NCBI RefSeq assembly: GCF_036417845.1
Contig: NC_089980.1
Span: 118,631,169 to 118,695,168 of the forward strand
Source of the DNA: Apteryx mantelli
Lineage: Eukaryota; Chordata; Aves; Apterygiformes; Apterygidae
DNA length: 64,000 bases
Reading direction: 5' to 3'
Positions 13,656-28,048 of the stretch are shown one piece after another. Within the stretch, counting starts at the first letter, position 1; every line of letters starts with the position of its first letter. Both the position numbers and the translations under genes were made by a program. Below the pieces are notes generated by a model, which saw only the letters and a program-made list of their open reading frames with translations, had not been told where the DNA came from and ran no database searches.

Positions 13656-15244
13656 AGATCAATGGAAGATGTAGACAAAGCTTCAAAGCAAGGAAGCATG
13701 CTGCTTTGTCACTTTTGTCTCCTTTCCTCTTTATCAAAACTGACCTTCTGCTCCTCTTAGCAGGATGCTCCAGGGCATCCCAAATAGCAGGAGGTCTGTC
13801 AGCATACCTCATGAATTCAGTGAAAGTCCCTAAGTCTCCAGGGTCACCAGGGAATGAACAGTGCCACTTCACTCACATGAATACATAACTAATCAGAGAG
13901 CAAAAAAGCACTGGGCTCTCAAAGTTGTGCTCTTTCTCCAGAGTTTATGAAGGCAACAAGAGGCACAAACCATTGGGAAAGCGTGACAAAGGAAGAGGAA
14001 GAGTGAGATCCCTGGATTAGAAAAGTTCATTATTAATCGATATGAAGACTGCAAGTATTCATAACATCCTATGCTGGGCCTCCAGTTCAGCTGTCCAAGT
14101 GAAAAACTATTCACTCCTTTACTCCTTCAGGCACTGAGGGAGAGCCTTAAACCCCAAGGCAGCTGGCAGATCACTGCTCTCCCCCACTGCACACTTTCTG
14201 GCCAAAAGTAAGAGGGGAACTAATGAAGAGTATAAATAAGTGAAAAGAAATACAGAAAGACTGAAAATAGGTTACAATAAAACAGAAATTGGAAACAGGC
14301 ATAAGTTAAAAACAAGAAAGTCTAAACAGAGACAGGCTGGCTTCAGTTCAAGGTATGGGACTTAAAATAATTTACACAATCACCTTTAAAAAGAAGTCAT
14401 AAAATGCTTTGGCTGTATCAACAACCTAAGTCTTATTATACAGTCAAATCTCTGTTTCTGTTCTTTTCCCTTTTCTCTCTGCTTTCTCATACATCTTGCC
14501 ATTTCCGTTAGGTCTTATCCCTCACAGATATTTTACCTTTTGTTCATAAAGGTCTTTTTTAGACTTCTTAAAAACATTTTTTTAATTGTACTGATTAGTA
14601 AAGATATATTTCAGGATCTTTGGCAAGGGGTGAGATTTTAAAATACTAAATTAAGAAGGCAATTATTTGACATGATCATTTTGTATTATTATGTATTATT
14701 GCTCAAAAATAATAACAAGACATTTAAAAATATAGTAACTTCTGAAGAGATAAGAATGCTTATACATTATCTGTAAAAATGAAGGATTAGGAAAAAACTA
14801 ACATATGAAAATGATGTTACTGTAATAAAACACCTTGTATTTTTAGGGGTAATATTTTTGGTTGTTGTTTAAATAGAGAGAAAATGTTGTTGAAAATCCT
14901 TTAAAAAAACTGTTATAAAATCTCCTGTCACAAGAAACATGAATGATGTCAGCTATGTCCTAGGCAGAGACAAGCTAAAATATCCACAGTGAGGTCATAA
15001 AGATTTCCCAGGACCTCTTTGAAAATATGAAGTGTGTCACAAGGGGGATATTCCTGATGAAATAATGCATAAATAGCTTCAATAAAGTAAGCAAGGGAGT
15101 TAATTCTGGCAGAAGGGATCTGCTTTGAGAACTCACTCTCTCCTCGTGTATCTTTTGTTGACAATTTAAATCAACGGGTACTACAACTCAAACCACCGGA
15201 GAAGAATAAAACCTGGGATTGGTAAATTATTAGCTCATTCACAG

Positions 15245-15345
15245 TCATAGATCTTAGAGCTGCCGGGAACCTCTTCTGACCCTTCTTGCCTAAGCATCAG
15301 AGGCTGCTGAGCCCAGCTGTCTATCGTGTTGCCTTCCTATCCCTT
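15245..15345 (-). mobile_element. Possible very old CR1 or related LINE tail
   Basis: TCATAGATCTTAGAGCTGCC followed by GGGAACCTCTTCTGACCC resembles the 3' end of older sauropsid CR1 families. The match is short and judged by eye only. Confidence 0.3.
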
Positions 15346-18300
15346 TATACACACATACACAAAAGAGAAAATCTATCCACAGATAGGTTGTTTAGAAAGG
15401 ATAATCTGTTCCAAGCTCTTATATTTCTCAAGTGAATAGCAGATGAATTCATAATTGTGGGAACTCTTGAAACATTTCCAGTTTTACACAACATGTTTGT
15501 TTTAGGGCTCTGGTGACATTCGTAATGTGTGGGTCTGCTGAGATTTGGAACAGATGCATTATTTTTCTCAGCCACCTGGAAGAAAGTAAAATACTGAGAA
15601 AAGCTGCTTTGTAATGACTCCCTAGTGACTGCAAACCGGTCTGGTTAATATGAGAGAAAGTATTTCTGATTTTTTAAACTGCAAAACAAATGACTAAACA
15701 TATAATTGCTGCTTTCTTTCAAGGAAAAAAAAAATGTCAGGAGACTTTCAAGCCTTAAAATTAACACACAGTAGCTTGGCTATTGTCCTGTTTTGGGGGA
15801 ACATCAAAGATTTGGGAGTGTATTTCTCAGACCTATCCTGCAAACCTGAAACTAAAGAGAGAAAAACCTCAAACATTGTATAATTCAATGCAAAGTAGGG
15901 AGCTTTAGCAGGAGTTAGAGGAGATTCAGGGATTCTTTTTAAAGTTCTTAAATTCTTCTACTGGGAAAAGTAAACACTTGAGGCTGAGAGCAAAAGATTC
16001 CTGCAAAAAGTGGGCAAGTCCAAATGGCAGCCCTGAGAATGGGCTTTTATGCAGTCAGAGGGATGCTCTGCTTGTTGCAAATCTCCAGATTAACAGGCAA
16101 TCAACTTCACACACATGAATGTTGCCAGCCATATCATTTGCTGAAGTCCTCCTTTGCTTCCCCTCAGTATAATCTGTGGCAAAACAGCTTGCATTCCTTA
16201 TTTCCTCCTTTGAAAAACAGGCATCTGACCCTTGGCTGAAAAAGTAAGCATGTGAGCCTTGACCTTGAGCCTGTGAGCAGATTGCATGGCCTTCATCTAG
16301 GCAATGGCTACTTCGCAGTTAGAGCAGAGCCCCAGTTAGGGTTCAGGAGCACTAGATGAGGTCCCACTGCGCCGCAGAGGGCTCATAGGGCTTGATTTGC
16401 TTAAACATAGTTGTAGGGCCTCAGAGAGGCAGTGGCGGCCTCCACAAGGAGAATGGCCAAATTTGGCTCAAGCCAGAGCTTTCCTTATGTAGCTGTCATT
16501 TCTTAATGATTGCATATAATACATCTCCCTATATGCAGAGGCCATGAGTTGTTACAGACCCTACAGTTGCTACAGAAGCCTGAAATTTAGTTCAAGCCTT
16601 TCAAGTACACCTATAGTGTCCCTTAGTTCTGTCCCAGGTATAGCATTTATCAAATACATGTGCCAGTTCTTTGTTTCAGATTCCTCTCTTATTCTTCTGT
16701 CTTGAAGTAAATCTTCATGATTGTGGTTAAATAAATCACCTTTCTGCAGCAAGGCATCCCATGTACACTATTTCAGAGGACTGAGACTGGAAGTGCACAG
16801 GTATAATGTTCTTTATCATCCAAATAAGCTATCCTAATTTGTGGAGTCGGATTGCAAGAGTTGAGCCTGCTGGCTAACTTCCCTTTTCTTTTTTACATTA
16901 ATAAACTACGAATAACCTAGGTGTTTTCAGTCCTGTTAACTTTTCACTTGCTCGTCACTAGGTTGCATTGTTTCCCTTATGATATCCGATCAGAAATCAG
17001 GTGAGAAGAGCTATTTGAGCAAATGACTGATCTTTCCCTTCCCTTTTGTTGGTGAGAATTAAAAACATAAATATTTTTGTCTAGATGACACAAGGATTTC
17101 TCAAGTGGACAGAAAAAAACTTTTTACTTAGTCTTTTAAAATGACGATATACTTGGGTATTGACTGAATTTATTTCACAGGCTGACCTGAAACTTCATCA
17201 CTATTAGGGAAATGAGTTACAGCGTTTCTGAATTATTGTTGGGAATAAAGGCATATTCAGTAAAAAAACACTGGTCAAACAAAGAGATTTTGTCCATGAT
17301 ATACATACTTCATCAGCAAATGTAAAAACTACTTGCCTCACTAAACACTCTAAGCTGCTGGTCTACAAATGATATCTGTGTTTGAATTATGTTCCAAAAG
17401 AGACAACCCTCCAACCAGATGTGTTTGCAGTTTTACAGCACTGCTCCTTTACATGCTACAGCTCAACTCCAAGGCATATACACAGAGATTTCTAGAGAAC
17501 TAGGTTTTCGATCTATATCTTCCACTGAAATTATTTTTTTTTTCCTTTGGAACTATGAAACTTCAAAGAACACAATCTGCACCTATCATCAAAAAATATC
17601 AGGTTAAGCAGAAATTGTTTTGTCTCTCCCTGTTAGAGACTAAAAGGCAAGGATTAAAATATGATTTTGTAACAAATATTTATGCATCGCTGATAAAATT
17701 CTTGTATTTTTCTTGTGTGCTAGCCATTGCATAGGACCAACACTTCACCACAGTCACTTTGAAATATCATGACATTTACATGGCAAGTGCTGTGTAAAGG
17801 GATCAAGGAGATAGAGGTAGTTGCCACTTCTTAAAAAAATAAACTGAATAAAATGCTTCTTTTACAAGCCTACCACTGCAAATAGAGCTAGAATATACAT
17901 TTAGTTATAATAAGAAAATAAAATATAGAATATATTCCCTTCCCCACTCCCCAAAAAGTCTGAATCTTTATTATTTAGCAGTATATAATTAGCTACATCT
18001 GCAAAACTGCATTGCTGCATTTGAAAATTCCAAAGGTCCTAATGCAATTTCTAACATATGTATTGCTGCTTTTACACAAAAAGGAATAATAGTTCAAACA
18101 GCTCTTCAGCCCATTAACTACAAGAAATACATCAAGTTATATATCCAACATCTGGTGATGATATCATGTCCCAGTTTGTTTTTCAGTATCTTACATGAAC
18201 CTAAAACTAGGTCTGGCTGTGAGGCTCAGCAGAGAATGGCACTACAGTCCACTTCTTACTGCCTTTTCAGAAATGCTATGAAACATTTCATTGAAATGAT

Positions 18301-21300
18301 AATGTATTTATGAAGTCTATTATTTAGTGAGCCATTTGTCATCTTTGTAACATGGAAATAATCCAGGTATCAGGTTTACAGGAAATGTCTGCTTATGTTA
18401 GACTCAAAATTGCTCTACTGGGGCTTGTTGGCTTACTCAATTTTTCCAATTAAGCCCAAGTTGGAGCCAAAGTGGGGGTGAGATGAGGGGACTGGGATAA
18501 AAAGCTAACAGGAGTGGAAGGACTAAGATGAGGAGTTAAGGATGCAAGGAGAGAAAAAAGAGCAAGCAACCAAGGAGACAGCACAGCAAAGAAAAGCAAG
18601 CTGAAGGGTGCACAAGGGAGGGAAGAGCACAGAAACCTGCAGGGCTGGGATTTGCAGCCATTGGAAAAATCCCACAAATTTTGACTAGAATCCACAGATC
18701 TCAGGCACTTGTCAATAAATATCAATTAATAGGTACCTCTGGAGATAATGGACTAATATAATAGCATTTAGGTTATCTGAGAAAATTTATTATATTTTAA
18801 AACTGCCAGTTCACTGAAATACGTTGACTTTTCATTTTATATCTTTCTTTGATAAGGTGAGATGAGTATGTTCCCCTCCGTTTGAAGGGTTAGATCCAAA
18901 TAGGGATTGTCATCTGAAGTAGTAATTAGATGCAATTGTAGTCTTCAAGCAGCACTGGGTAATTGCAGCTTATCGCAGGGATCAAGTCCATTAATTCTTC
19001 AGAGATGCCTAAAAATTCCCATCCTTTAAAACTAATTGGCCTGATCATGCTAATTTTTGAGAATGTGCTAGCTGACGTGGACCAAAGTGTGTAGGCTCTC
19101 TCTATCAAAACAGTAAAGTGCAGGTATGGAGCCCATCGTTGTTTTATTTACTAATGTAGACAGAGCTTCATAATCCTGATCCCTTGGAGTCAGCAGCATG
19201 TCAGCATCACCACCCTGGCTTACAATCAGCTCTTCTTGCTGTTAAAACAGCCCAGCTTTAGGATAAAGGTGTTCTCAAGTCTCTACAGGATTTTGCTGTG
19301 AATTTTCTTCATGTGACTGCCATGAACATTTAATATTAGACAATACCTAGTTCTCAGCTTCTCAAGTACTCCTCTGCCACTTTACAAGTCATCACATTAC
19401 TATAAAAGTACTAAAAAAAAAAAGTCTCAGTAGAGTTTTAAAATAAGTGTTAGCAAGTAGCTGAAAATTATCAGTAGCATGTCTTTTCTCAGTTATATGA
19501 AGGAAAATGTGAATTCACAGAAGTAGTTGTTTTAAAAGGATCGCTAAACTGTATGCTCAGTGCTATTTCTTGGAAAAAGTAATGGTGCTTTGGATGTCTT
19601 TGGGAATGGAATATAAGGGGCAGGGATGGTATTTAATACACGACCCTGTGTTCTCAGTGTGTCCCTTTTGATTAGTTTAGGTTGCTCACTAATCAGCATA
19701 TTCTTTTTTGTAAATCCCAGTCTCAATATCTTAACTCTCATTATGCATTATATTAAGCTTAATATCTGAGACAGACTTTGGAATTTTTTTTTTGCAGGAG
19801 CTGAGCACCTGAAAGATAGATATTTATCTAGGAAAGTTCTTCCATTTTAAGAGAGCCTTTCTTCTGGATACTCTTCTTATTGATTAACTAGCTGGTGTGC
19901 TGACTTCTGTGGATTTCTAGAATCTTCACATTTGCATTTGGATCCCTTATTTACCCACAAGCCAAGAAGTCAAAGTACACCGTAACCAGTCACAATGAAC
20001 AATGATCAAAAAGAGGCGTGCTCCTGCGTTTGAAAAGACCAGCCAAGACAGGGAAACCTGGTGATATGAGTGTAATTTACATCAAAATATACTGTCTATT
20101 TATTTGAAAGAATATTTGCCTTTACCTGATAATGCCTTTCCTCATGCTCCTCTTCCCTCCTCTTCTTAAATAGCAGATTTAGGCCAGCTGTCTATGTGCA
20201 AAGGTCTATTAATTTTCAAAGACTCAGTGAGAGTTAGGGACACATATCTTTTGTAAGCTCTTACTGATGATTTCAATACCTATCTGTAGAATTGATTATC
20301 CTGTGTTAATAATAAAATCAGGCCTTGTTTCTATGAGCTTATATTTTTGCAAAATGACTGTTGTCTTGTCAAAAGAATTCCTGTCGGGACTACTCCATAT
20401 CTAATGCAAATTAGGACACAGGTTAGGGTTGGGCTTCATTTAGACATGTCTTATGTAGAGGTCTGTATAACATGGAAATGGAAATTGTGGAAGCCTAGCT
20501 ATGTGAAAATGTTTTCTCATACTTGCTCTTTCACTCATTAGAAAAAGTAGATCAGCACAGTGATTAGTCAAGAAGTTTTTGAGATGATTTAAAAGTTGGA
20601 TTGGTTTTATCTCATACATCCATCACAATAACAGCATGCTTATTTTGCCATGGTACTTACATTTAAAATGTTCGCTGAGCAGGACTGGACTATAACTACC
20701 AGATTCTTGCATACTATTAGTTATGCCTATAGGACAAATTTCATCTAAGGAAAGAAAAAACACTTTAACCTGGTCTCCTGCAAATGTAGATTCTTGTTTC
20801 TTGGACTCTTTGAACACAGCCTGACAAACGTAAACTGTGATGTGAATAGAAAGACACTAAGTTCTTGTGTTGAGCTGCTAGAATCATGGTCTTTATAATC
20901 AAAATCCAAATCTGAAGCAAATTCTCAAAGGAAAAGAGGTCAGTGCTTAATCCCAATCTAACAATAAATTCTCTGGCTGCCCAAAGTGATGCTGTTGTAA
21001 GATTTCTGACATTGCTAATTTTTATAACACAGTAAACATAATATTACTGTTTTTACTGAATTGTAATAAAACAGCTACACTGACAGTTTTAAAAATATAC
21101 AGACACAACAATTATTAATCACAAATAGCTGTCCTTCCCACACAGTTGCTCTTACACAGCATTAGGGCAAATTTTTCTCATGGGCCCTAAAAACACCCCT
21201 GAAGAACAGAAAATTTGTATTATTATGGATATGTGGAAAAAGCAAACTGTGAGGGTCCAGGATTGTAAGTAATGGAACACCTACCTGGTATTCCACCTTC

Positions 21301-24282
21301 AATGCCAAGAGTTTTTTAGCTCATTTACTTCTCTGACTATAATTATAGTGGTATTTCTCATAAAGCAGCCATCTTTAGACAGATTTCCAACCAGCTGAAA
21401 AATTTAATATTAATTCTGTGTCTTCTGTTGTACACAGTATTTTCTGTCAACAGCATCTAGATGACTAGAAGGTTGTTCTTCCTATTAGGGATTTGTATTA
21501 ATATAAATTTACTTTTAATGTTACAACATCAAGCAGTTAATTGTCAGAAGTTTTGCTCCAGTGCAATAATGGCGCTGTTGATTATCTTATGAACCTCTCA
21601 GTAAAAATAAGTAGACAAATGAGTTAAAGCATGATAAAGCATTTAAAGACTAACAAAGAATAAGAGTGTATCTAGCAAATGCTGTGTTTAGTCTTATCTC
21701 TGCTGAACTTTTTATAGGGAAATCTCAATTTCAACCTCTTAAACAGAATTAAAGCTGTTAACCCTTTTTGCGGAAAGGGAATGAAAATGCAATTCATGCT
21801 TATCAAGATACATGCATCTTCAGTCAAAAGAATTTGAATTCTGCAGCAGTGAGCCTGTCTCTCAACCTGCTCTTCACAAGGTGTGTGTGTGAATAAGGGC
21901 AACTCTATGACTTCATCAAGATGTTTGTGGTGCAGAGCTTAAATAAATTCTCTGCTGGGGATATTGCCCAAGCATGCCAAAAACTAATCCAAGAATAAAA
22001 CCATCTTGTTTCTTATCTTCAAGGCCATCCTGCCTTCAATAAGCTGTTCAAGATTTAGTCAGACAATGGTTGAGACATGTTTTTTCCTCCTTCTGGTTTG
22101 GTCCAATCAGAATATTTTTTAGAATCAAGATAATAAAAAGTATCAATATAGAATCCCAGGATCCTTGGAGATAGGAGGGCCAGCAGCTATTACGTTAATC
22201 AGGCATCCTTCCTAAACATCCAACAGTACAGATGGCTTCTTTAGAGGATTTCAGATAAACAAACCCTAGAAGCATGTAGCAGCCAAGTCCTATTAAATTG
22301 CCCATGCAAAACACAAGGCGTTTTGATGTGTTTAACAGTAAAAACTCCTCCCCTAAATTCCATTAACTTCTTGGGCTAACTCATAGCTTTACTGGAATAG
22401 TTGAAAACTGCTTTCTCTCTTTCCTAATCTAGATTGGACAATTAATTCTACCTCTAGCCTTTATTTACTTCATGATATAAAATTATTTAAAAACCAAGTT
22501 AGATTTTAGTTATATCACTCACATAAAACACATAAAATACAGACTGTAGAATACTCCCAAACTCCATTTCTACTTCTCAGTACACAGATGTGTGGTGCCT
22601 TCAACTCAGAGAAAATGAATTTTAATAAGGAAGAGAAAAGCCAGTTACTCTGTAGGCAACTAAAATCCAGACCTATATGTAAAATACTTAAGTTAATAGT
22701 AGATACTAGGAATGAGACTCTTAATCAGGATAGCACTGTCATGTTAATATTACCAGCAGAGGGGTATACAATTCAGTAATGCAATAATAGCAAGTTATCA
22801 CCAAACAAGCCATTTTAAATACTGTATGTGCTTCTTACATCATGGTATTCCTTTCACAAAGAATGGAACTTCCTAGATATTAATGAAGAAATAAGATAGC
22901 ATAAAGACAAAATCAGATATGATGTATTTAGATATATTACAGTTTTTGAGAAAAAGCACTTTATTATGCAATCTACTATTTTTGCACAGTCTGCACATAG
23001 TGTGAACTTTACCATGAACTTTACAGTTAGTAGTTTTGGAGGTGAAAATACACAGATCATAAATACACAAATCCTGGTAAAGAAAAACAAGATGGAACCC
23101 TAGTCCAAATTCATTCAGTTTAACTTGCATTTATATTTCTGTCATTGATTTTCTGTTGGCTGGTTTTACACATAACACTATCAGTGGAAGTCAGGCAAGA
23201 GGATTCTCTGAAGTTTATTTCAGAGATTATTCAACACTTTGAGGAATTTAAAAGAGTCGCTCAATGTTCTGTAACCCTTTTTCTCCTCCAAAACTGATTC
23301 CATTTAAACCACCTCAAACAATCCCCTTCCTTCCATGTGCTTTTTCCAAATACTTCCTTCAAAATAACTGTGAATTGTTGTCTTATTTGGTCCCATCATG
23401 TCATATAAGAGGGAGGCAGGTGAACTGTAGAACTCATTAGACAGGGATAGCAAATATCACATGCATTGTATAAGCAAGTACATGAACTTCTCATATATAA
23501 TGACTACAGTCACAAATCGCTCTGATATAATAACATATGAATATTTCATAATTAAAATAAAATATGTGCAATAAAGGAGTACCATATTCAATGGAAGTTT
23601 CCTTCTCATCTACAGCAGGAAATTCATGTATTCTGTAAAGACATTTTGACTAACTGGCTCTCAAGTTTACATGACAAAAGGGAAGTGTGTTTTTTCTGCC
23701 TGATTGCCAGAATTTTTATTCCCAGCCTGAGAGAAAAAAATGTATTAATGTAAGTCATGATCTTGTACATGTTTCCGTGGTGTGTTGTGCCAAGACTGAT
23801 GTAACAGCGTAAGCTTTGGGAATCTTCACTGTAGACCAAAACGTGCTAACTGAAATCCAAGATAGCAGCCATCATCTTGACAGTTTGGCAAACTGCCCAG
23901 GATAATTTGGTATATCTACTAGGCAGGTTACAGATATTCTCTAAAGACTGAATGATTTCCTGGAATCTGGCCAAATAAAGAAAAGTTATTTTATACTTGG
24001 ATTTTAATTTCACTTGTAGCTGGGCACTCACAGGGATGGATCCTGTATAATACATGGTCTTCTAAAAAAATTAAGAAATATTTTCCAGGATAATGTCACT
24101 AAGACTTTGATTATAAAATGTCAAACCTGAAGTTTTCCAGAAAAATAAATTCCTTCAATGAAATGCAGCCCTTAACCTATAGTTACATACTATGCCTACC
24201 AATCTAATTAAGAAAGTTTTATAAGGAAATTGGTTATAAATGTTTCTTGGGATACTTCAGTTTTCTTGAGTTGCAACTGCAT

Positions 24283-24331
24283 CTTTTCTGTATGTACAGT
24301 TCTGGATGTACACTTTTCTGTATGTACAGTT
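24283..24331 (+). repeat. 19-bp direct repeat
   Basis: CTTTTCTGTATGTACAGTT occurs at 24283-24301 and again at 24313-24331, a period of 30 bp. GATGTACA in the spacer is a further partial match. Confidence 0.85.
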
Positions 24332-24585
24332 CACATGGGCGCATGTGAAACAGGCAAGAGTCAGGGGACAGAGCTGGAATGTTATGGATAATACTTAATA
24401 TTTTTTCCTGATAAAAATATACTATTCAGTACTGTCCTACTGACCTTGGTGGACTGACATTACTGAAACTGATCTCTTGTGCTCTAGAGCCCAATAAAAG
24501 AAAAAAACCTTTTTCAGAGGAAAGAAATTCCTTCTCATTCTTAAAACACAAAATCTAGAACTACAAGAATATTATTAAAATAGTT

Positions 24586-24660
24586 GGGGTGAAATCCTGA
24601 TCCTACTGAGGTCAATAATACTACCACATCTGCTTAGTGGAGACAAGATTCCAGCCCTGC
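24586..24660. repeat. Possible old sauropsid dispersed repeat (palindromic type)
   Basis: GTGAAATCCTGATCC, then TGAGGTCAATA, and after a spacer CAAGATTCCAGCCC, resemble a weak inverted repeat. Dispersed elements with GAAATCC...TCAATGG cores are familiar from reptile and bird genomes. The assignment is by eye. Confidence 0.3.
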
Positions 24661-25129
24661 CTTTTATTCCCTGTAACAGGTCTTCATAGGATTTCAGAAT
24701 GAAAAACATCCCCTGACTGAATGAAGATGGGAAGGCAAAATAGAAAAATAATGGTCATTTTAGAAACTAGAATATCATTCGCAGGGTATTCTTATTAAAA
24801 TCCCAAAGCAAAAATGCTGAAATTTTCAATAATTCCATAGGAAAATTAAAGAACACAATTTTAAAACAGCTGAAATGAGATGCCACAGTCATTGCCATAA
24901 ACTTTCTTCAGAAAAGAATTATCCTGTTTGCTTTGCACGTATCAATGAAACTAAAACAATATCATTTGCTATAAAGTCTGAGACGAACGCTATAGTTTGC
25001 ATTTGAGTAATAAGCAGTCAACCACTCAATGGTTTACAAAGGATATGTTTGATAGTTGCTGTTTTATTTGCATTGTTTCTCTATTGTAAAATGACCTTTT
25101 CATTCTGACCATTTGAAGTAGTGATTAAT

Positions 25130-25163
25130 AACAACAACAACAACAACAACAACAACAAACAAC
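25130..25163 (+). repeat. ACA-type trinucleotide microsatellite
   Basis: About ten AAC units in a row, slightly interrupted at the right end. Confidence 0.9.
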
Positions 25164-26400
25164 ATGCACGCAACTTTTCTGTTATCCAGCCAGTCAGCAA
25201 AACACTCAGTGATTTTAAGGTGATTGTAGCCAAAGATTACTGCTAATGTCAGTGCTTCTAGAAGACTAGAAAGATGGCTTACAGTGTTTCTAAGGAAGAA
25301 GCAATATCAATGTCAGCAATTCTGCATGGTCCAGAGAATTAGTCCCTTCCACTCACTCACTCAGAAACAACTATCACAAAACCCGCCATGACCAGCACTG
25401 GCAGTGTTAGTCTCAACAGAGACAGCACAGATTGAGTGAACTCAGGGCTTCATCTGCATCTGAACAGTTTTTCAGAACTGTGGTGAAATTCACTGGCATT
25501 GGAAGTTCTCACATCTGCAAGCCAGGCCTGCTCTATAGGCCAACAAGGCATTTTATTTTCCAGTGGTGCAAATCCAACACTAAAATATGCAAAACTGTTG
25601 ACTACAGCTATATTTTAATGTACCAAACCCTTTAATGTCCAGACTCTTTAAACTTGTAACTTTCCAGCCATGTTTTTCTACTTTTTCACAAGTGCAGGCT
25701 ATTCGTGTTTTAATTTAATTTAAATTAAAGACACAACTATGCCTGCAATACAGACAAGCTTGTGGCCTAAAATGGAAAGAAGAGACAAGATCATCAGCAG
25801 GAACACACAACCTACAGGATATGTTACTATCTTTCTTCTATCAAAGCCATTCTCTCTTTCTCTCAAAGCTATCATACTTTTAAACAGGGTATAAAGATTG
25901 AAATAAACAGCAACAGATGGTGAGAAACAACAGCAACTGTCATCAGCCTTTTCCTTTTACAATTTGACACTACAGAAAGGAAGCAAGGGCTCGGCCTTTA
26001 TTTTTCCTTTATTTTCCTGCTCTCTCAAGCGTGATCAGACACACTTGGCAGATATTTTGCTGCAAAGAACTTCAGACAGGGATTCACCTGTAGCTGCACC
26101 AGAACGTCTATACCAGATCAAATAATTTGAAACCATAAGTAAATGACTTCAATGAAAATTAAAATAATTACAGATAGATCTGGATTGCTTGCTAGAATGA
26201 GCTCATCTGAACATTATAATATAGTAAAATGCAAGATCATTATGGGGGAATAAAGAATGTGACTCCTGCTTACAGAATTGGGGACTATAAGATAACTAAA
26301 AGCAGCTTTGGGATCTGGCTGAATATGAGCTCTTGGTGTGATGTAATGAATAGGACAGTCACCCTAAACTCTGAATGTACACCCATAAAACCTTGTAATT

Positions 26401-26440
26401 AAAAAAAAAGAAGAAGAAGAAGAAGCAGCGAAGCAGCAGC
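26401..26440 (+). repeat. Poly(A) grading into GAA and GCA triplets
   Basis: Nine A residues are followed by about five GAA/AAG units and then AGC units. This resembles an old retroposon poly(A) tail that has evolved into a microsatellite, but no element body is recognised to its left. Confidence 0.7.
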
Positions 26441-28015
26441 ATGATCTATTTTGCATGTAAAAGGGAAACTTGAGGGACAGGACAAGCAGCACAGCAGCTG
26501 AATACCTGCACATTCACATTCTTTGTGAGAACAATTAACTCACTATTACAATTTACACTAGGCTGATGCAGAAGTTACATTTTAAATTTTCAGTTTAGAC
26601 TGCATGTCTTTTCAAGATGCTCTTATTCAAACACAAGATACTGTCTTAATGTAAGAAACACTGGGTGAATTCAGTTTAATGTGCCAGGCAGATGTTAGAC
26701 AAGACTGCAGTGACTTCTTCTGGCTTTAAAAATCTATTAACCTAAAGCAATAGGTAGGAGCCATGACCCTTTTTATCACTTCCAATGTGCAAAATCCTTG
26801 GTCTTAAACAAGTAAGGTGACACACTTTCTGCATACAACTAAAGTTCAAATGGAAAATATTAGCTGCTTGTGAGGTAAGATTTGGGATAACAATAGCATT
26901 CCACTAGAGAAAAAAGGAAAGAACATAAGATGAAGGTCTTAAAAACCACATTAACATCTTCATGCACAAGAAAATCTGTTATTTTCTGACCTTAAGGCAG
27001 CTATTGTTTGTTATTGCTTGGACTGATGATATAAAAGAAAATCCTAATAATCCCATGGAAATCTTTAGATACCCTCAATATAAGAGAATAGCCTGGCAAC
27101 CGGTAAGGCTGCATGCAATGATGCCAAGCCAGCTCAGCTGAAAGAAAACATTTATTCCATTTTCACAATGTCTCTGGTCAACATGTGGTTGCACAGTATT
27201 CAATAAGACCCTTTCCACAAAACATCATTAAAAAAGTTTTCTTTTTCTGTGACAGTATTTTGAGGTTTTAAATAAAAGCATAGTTTGAAAAAATAACTTA
27301 ATCTCACCCAGAGAGGGGGAGAAAACCCTTGATTAAAACAGCTCGAGTATTCCTTCAATAATTGGAATTGTTCTTTATATTATGAAAGCTGTCACACTTC
27401 CTAGAAGAGTAGGGAAATAAATCTGTGCCTTCCATGTGCAACAAGATGATCACTTTCTGTAGCAACAGTACTTTAGAAAAGAGCGAGTGCTCAGGTCAGC
27501 ATCTACTCTGAGAGTGCCTTGAAACCGTGAAATTGAAATGATAGAAATTCATAACAGACAGTGCTGAATCAGGCACCTAAGCACAAGACAAGGATAGGAA
27601 CTCATATATGTCCCTTCATCTAATGTCTTGAACTGTAGGGAAGAACTCTGAATCCTCTTTCAAAAGCATCCTTTTTTGGTCTCACTCACCAGCTACAGCC
27701 TGACATTGTGATGATTTGGGCAGATGATTTGCCAGAACAAACTTTTTGGCCTGTAGTCTTGAGTTCATATTTATATCTCTCAGTCATGAAAGTATGGAGA
27801 AGAAAAAAGAAAAGGTGATCTTCAATGAAAGAGACAACAGGCAATGTCTCAGGTGGGCAGGGAGCTAAAAGCCTACCGTATTACCATGGTCGTAGTTTAA
27901 CTGATGAAGGTTAAATTGATTTACGGTGCCTGAGGACTCCCTGTTGCTACCTAGTATAGGTATAGCTTTAGTATATTTAATCAGTATCTATATTCCTAAT
28001 GAACCACCGGATTCT

Positions 28016-28048
28016 GAGGAAAAAAATTCAGAGGAAAAAAATTCAGAG
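28016..28048 (+). repeat. 15-bp tandem repeat, two units
   Basis: GAGGAAAAAAATTCA is repeated in tandem. It adds five codons (EEKNS) to a chance open frame at 27926-28345. Confidence 0.75.

Noticed and set aside
13531-13872. 113-codon minus-strand frame with a leucine run
   Set aside because: The leucine run comes from the AGC/GGC triplet tract read on the other strand; the rest resembles no protein.
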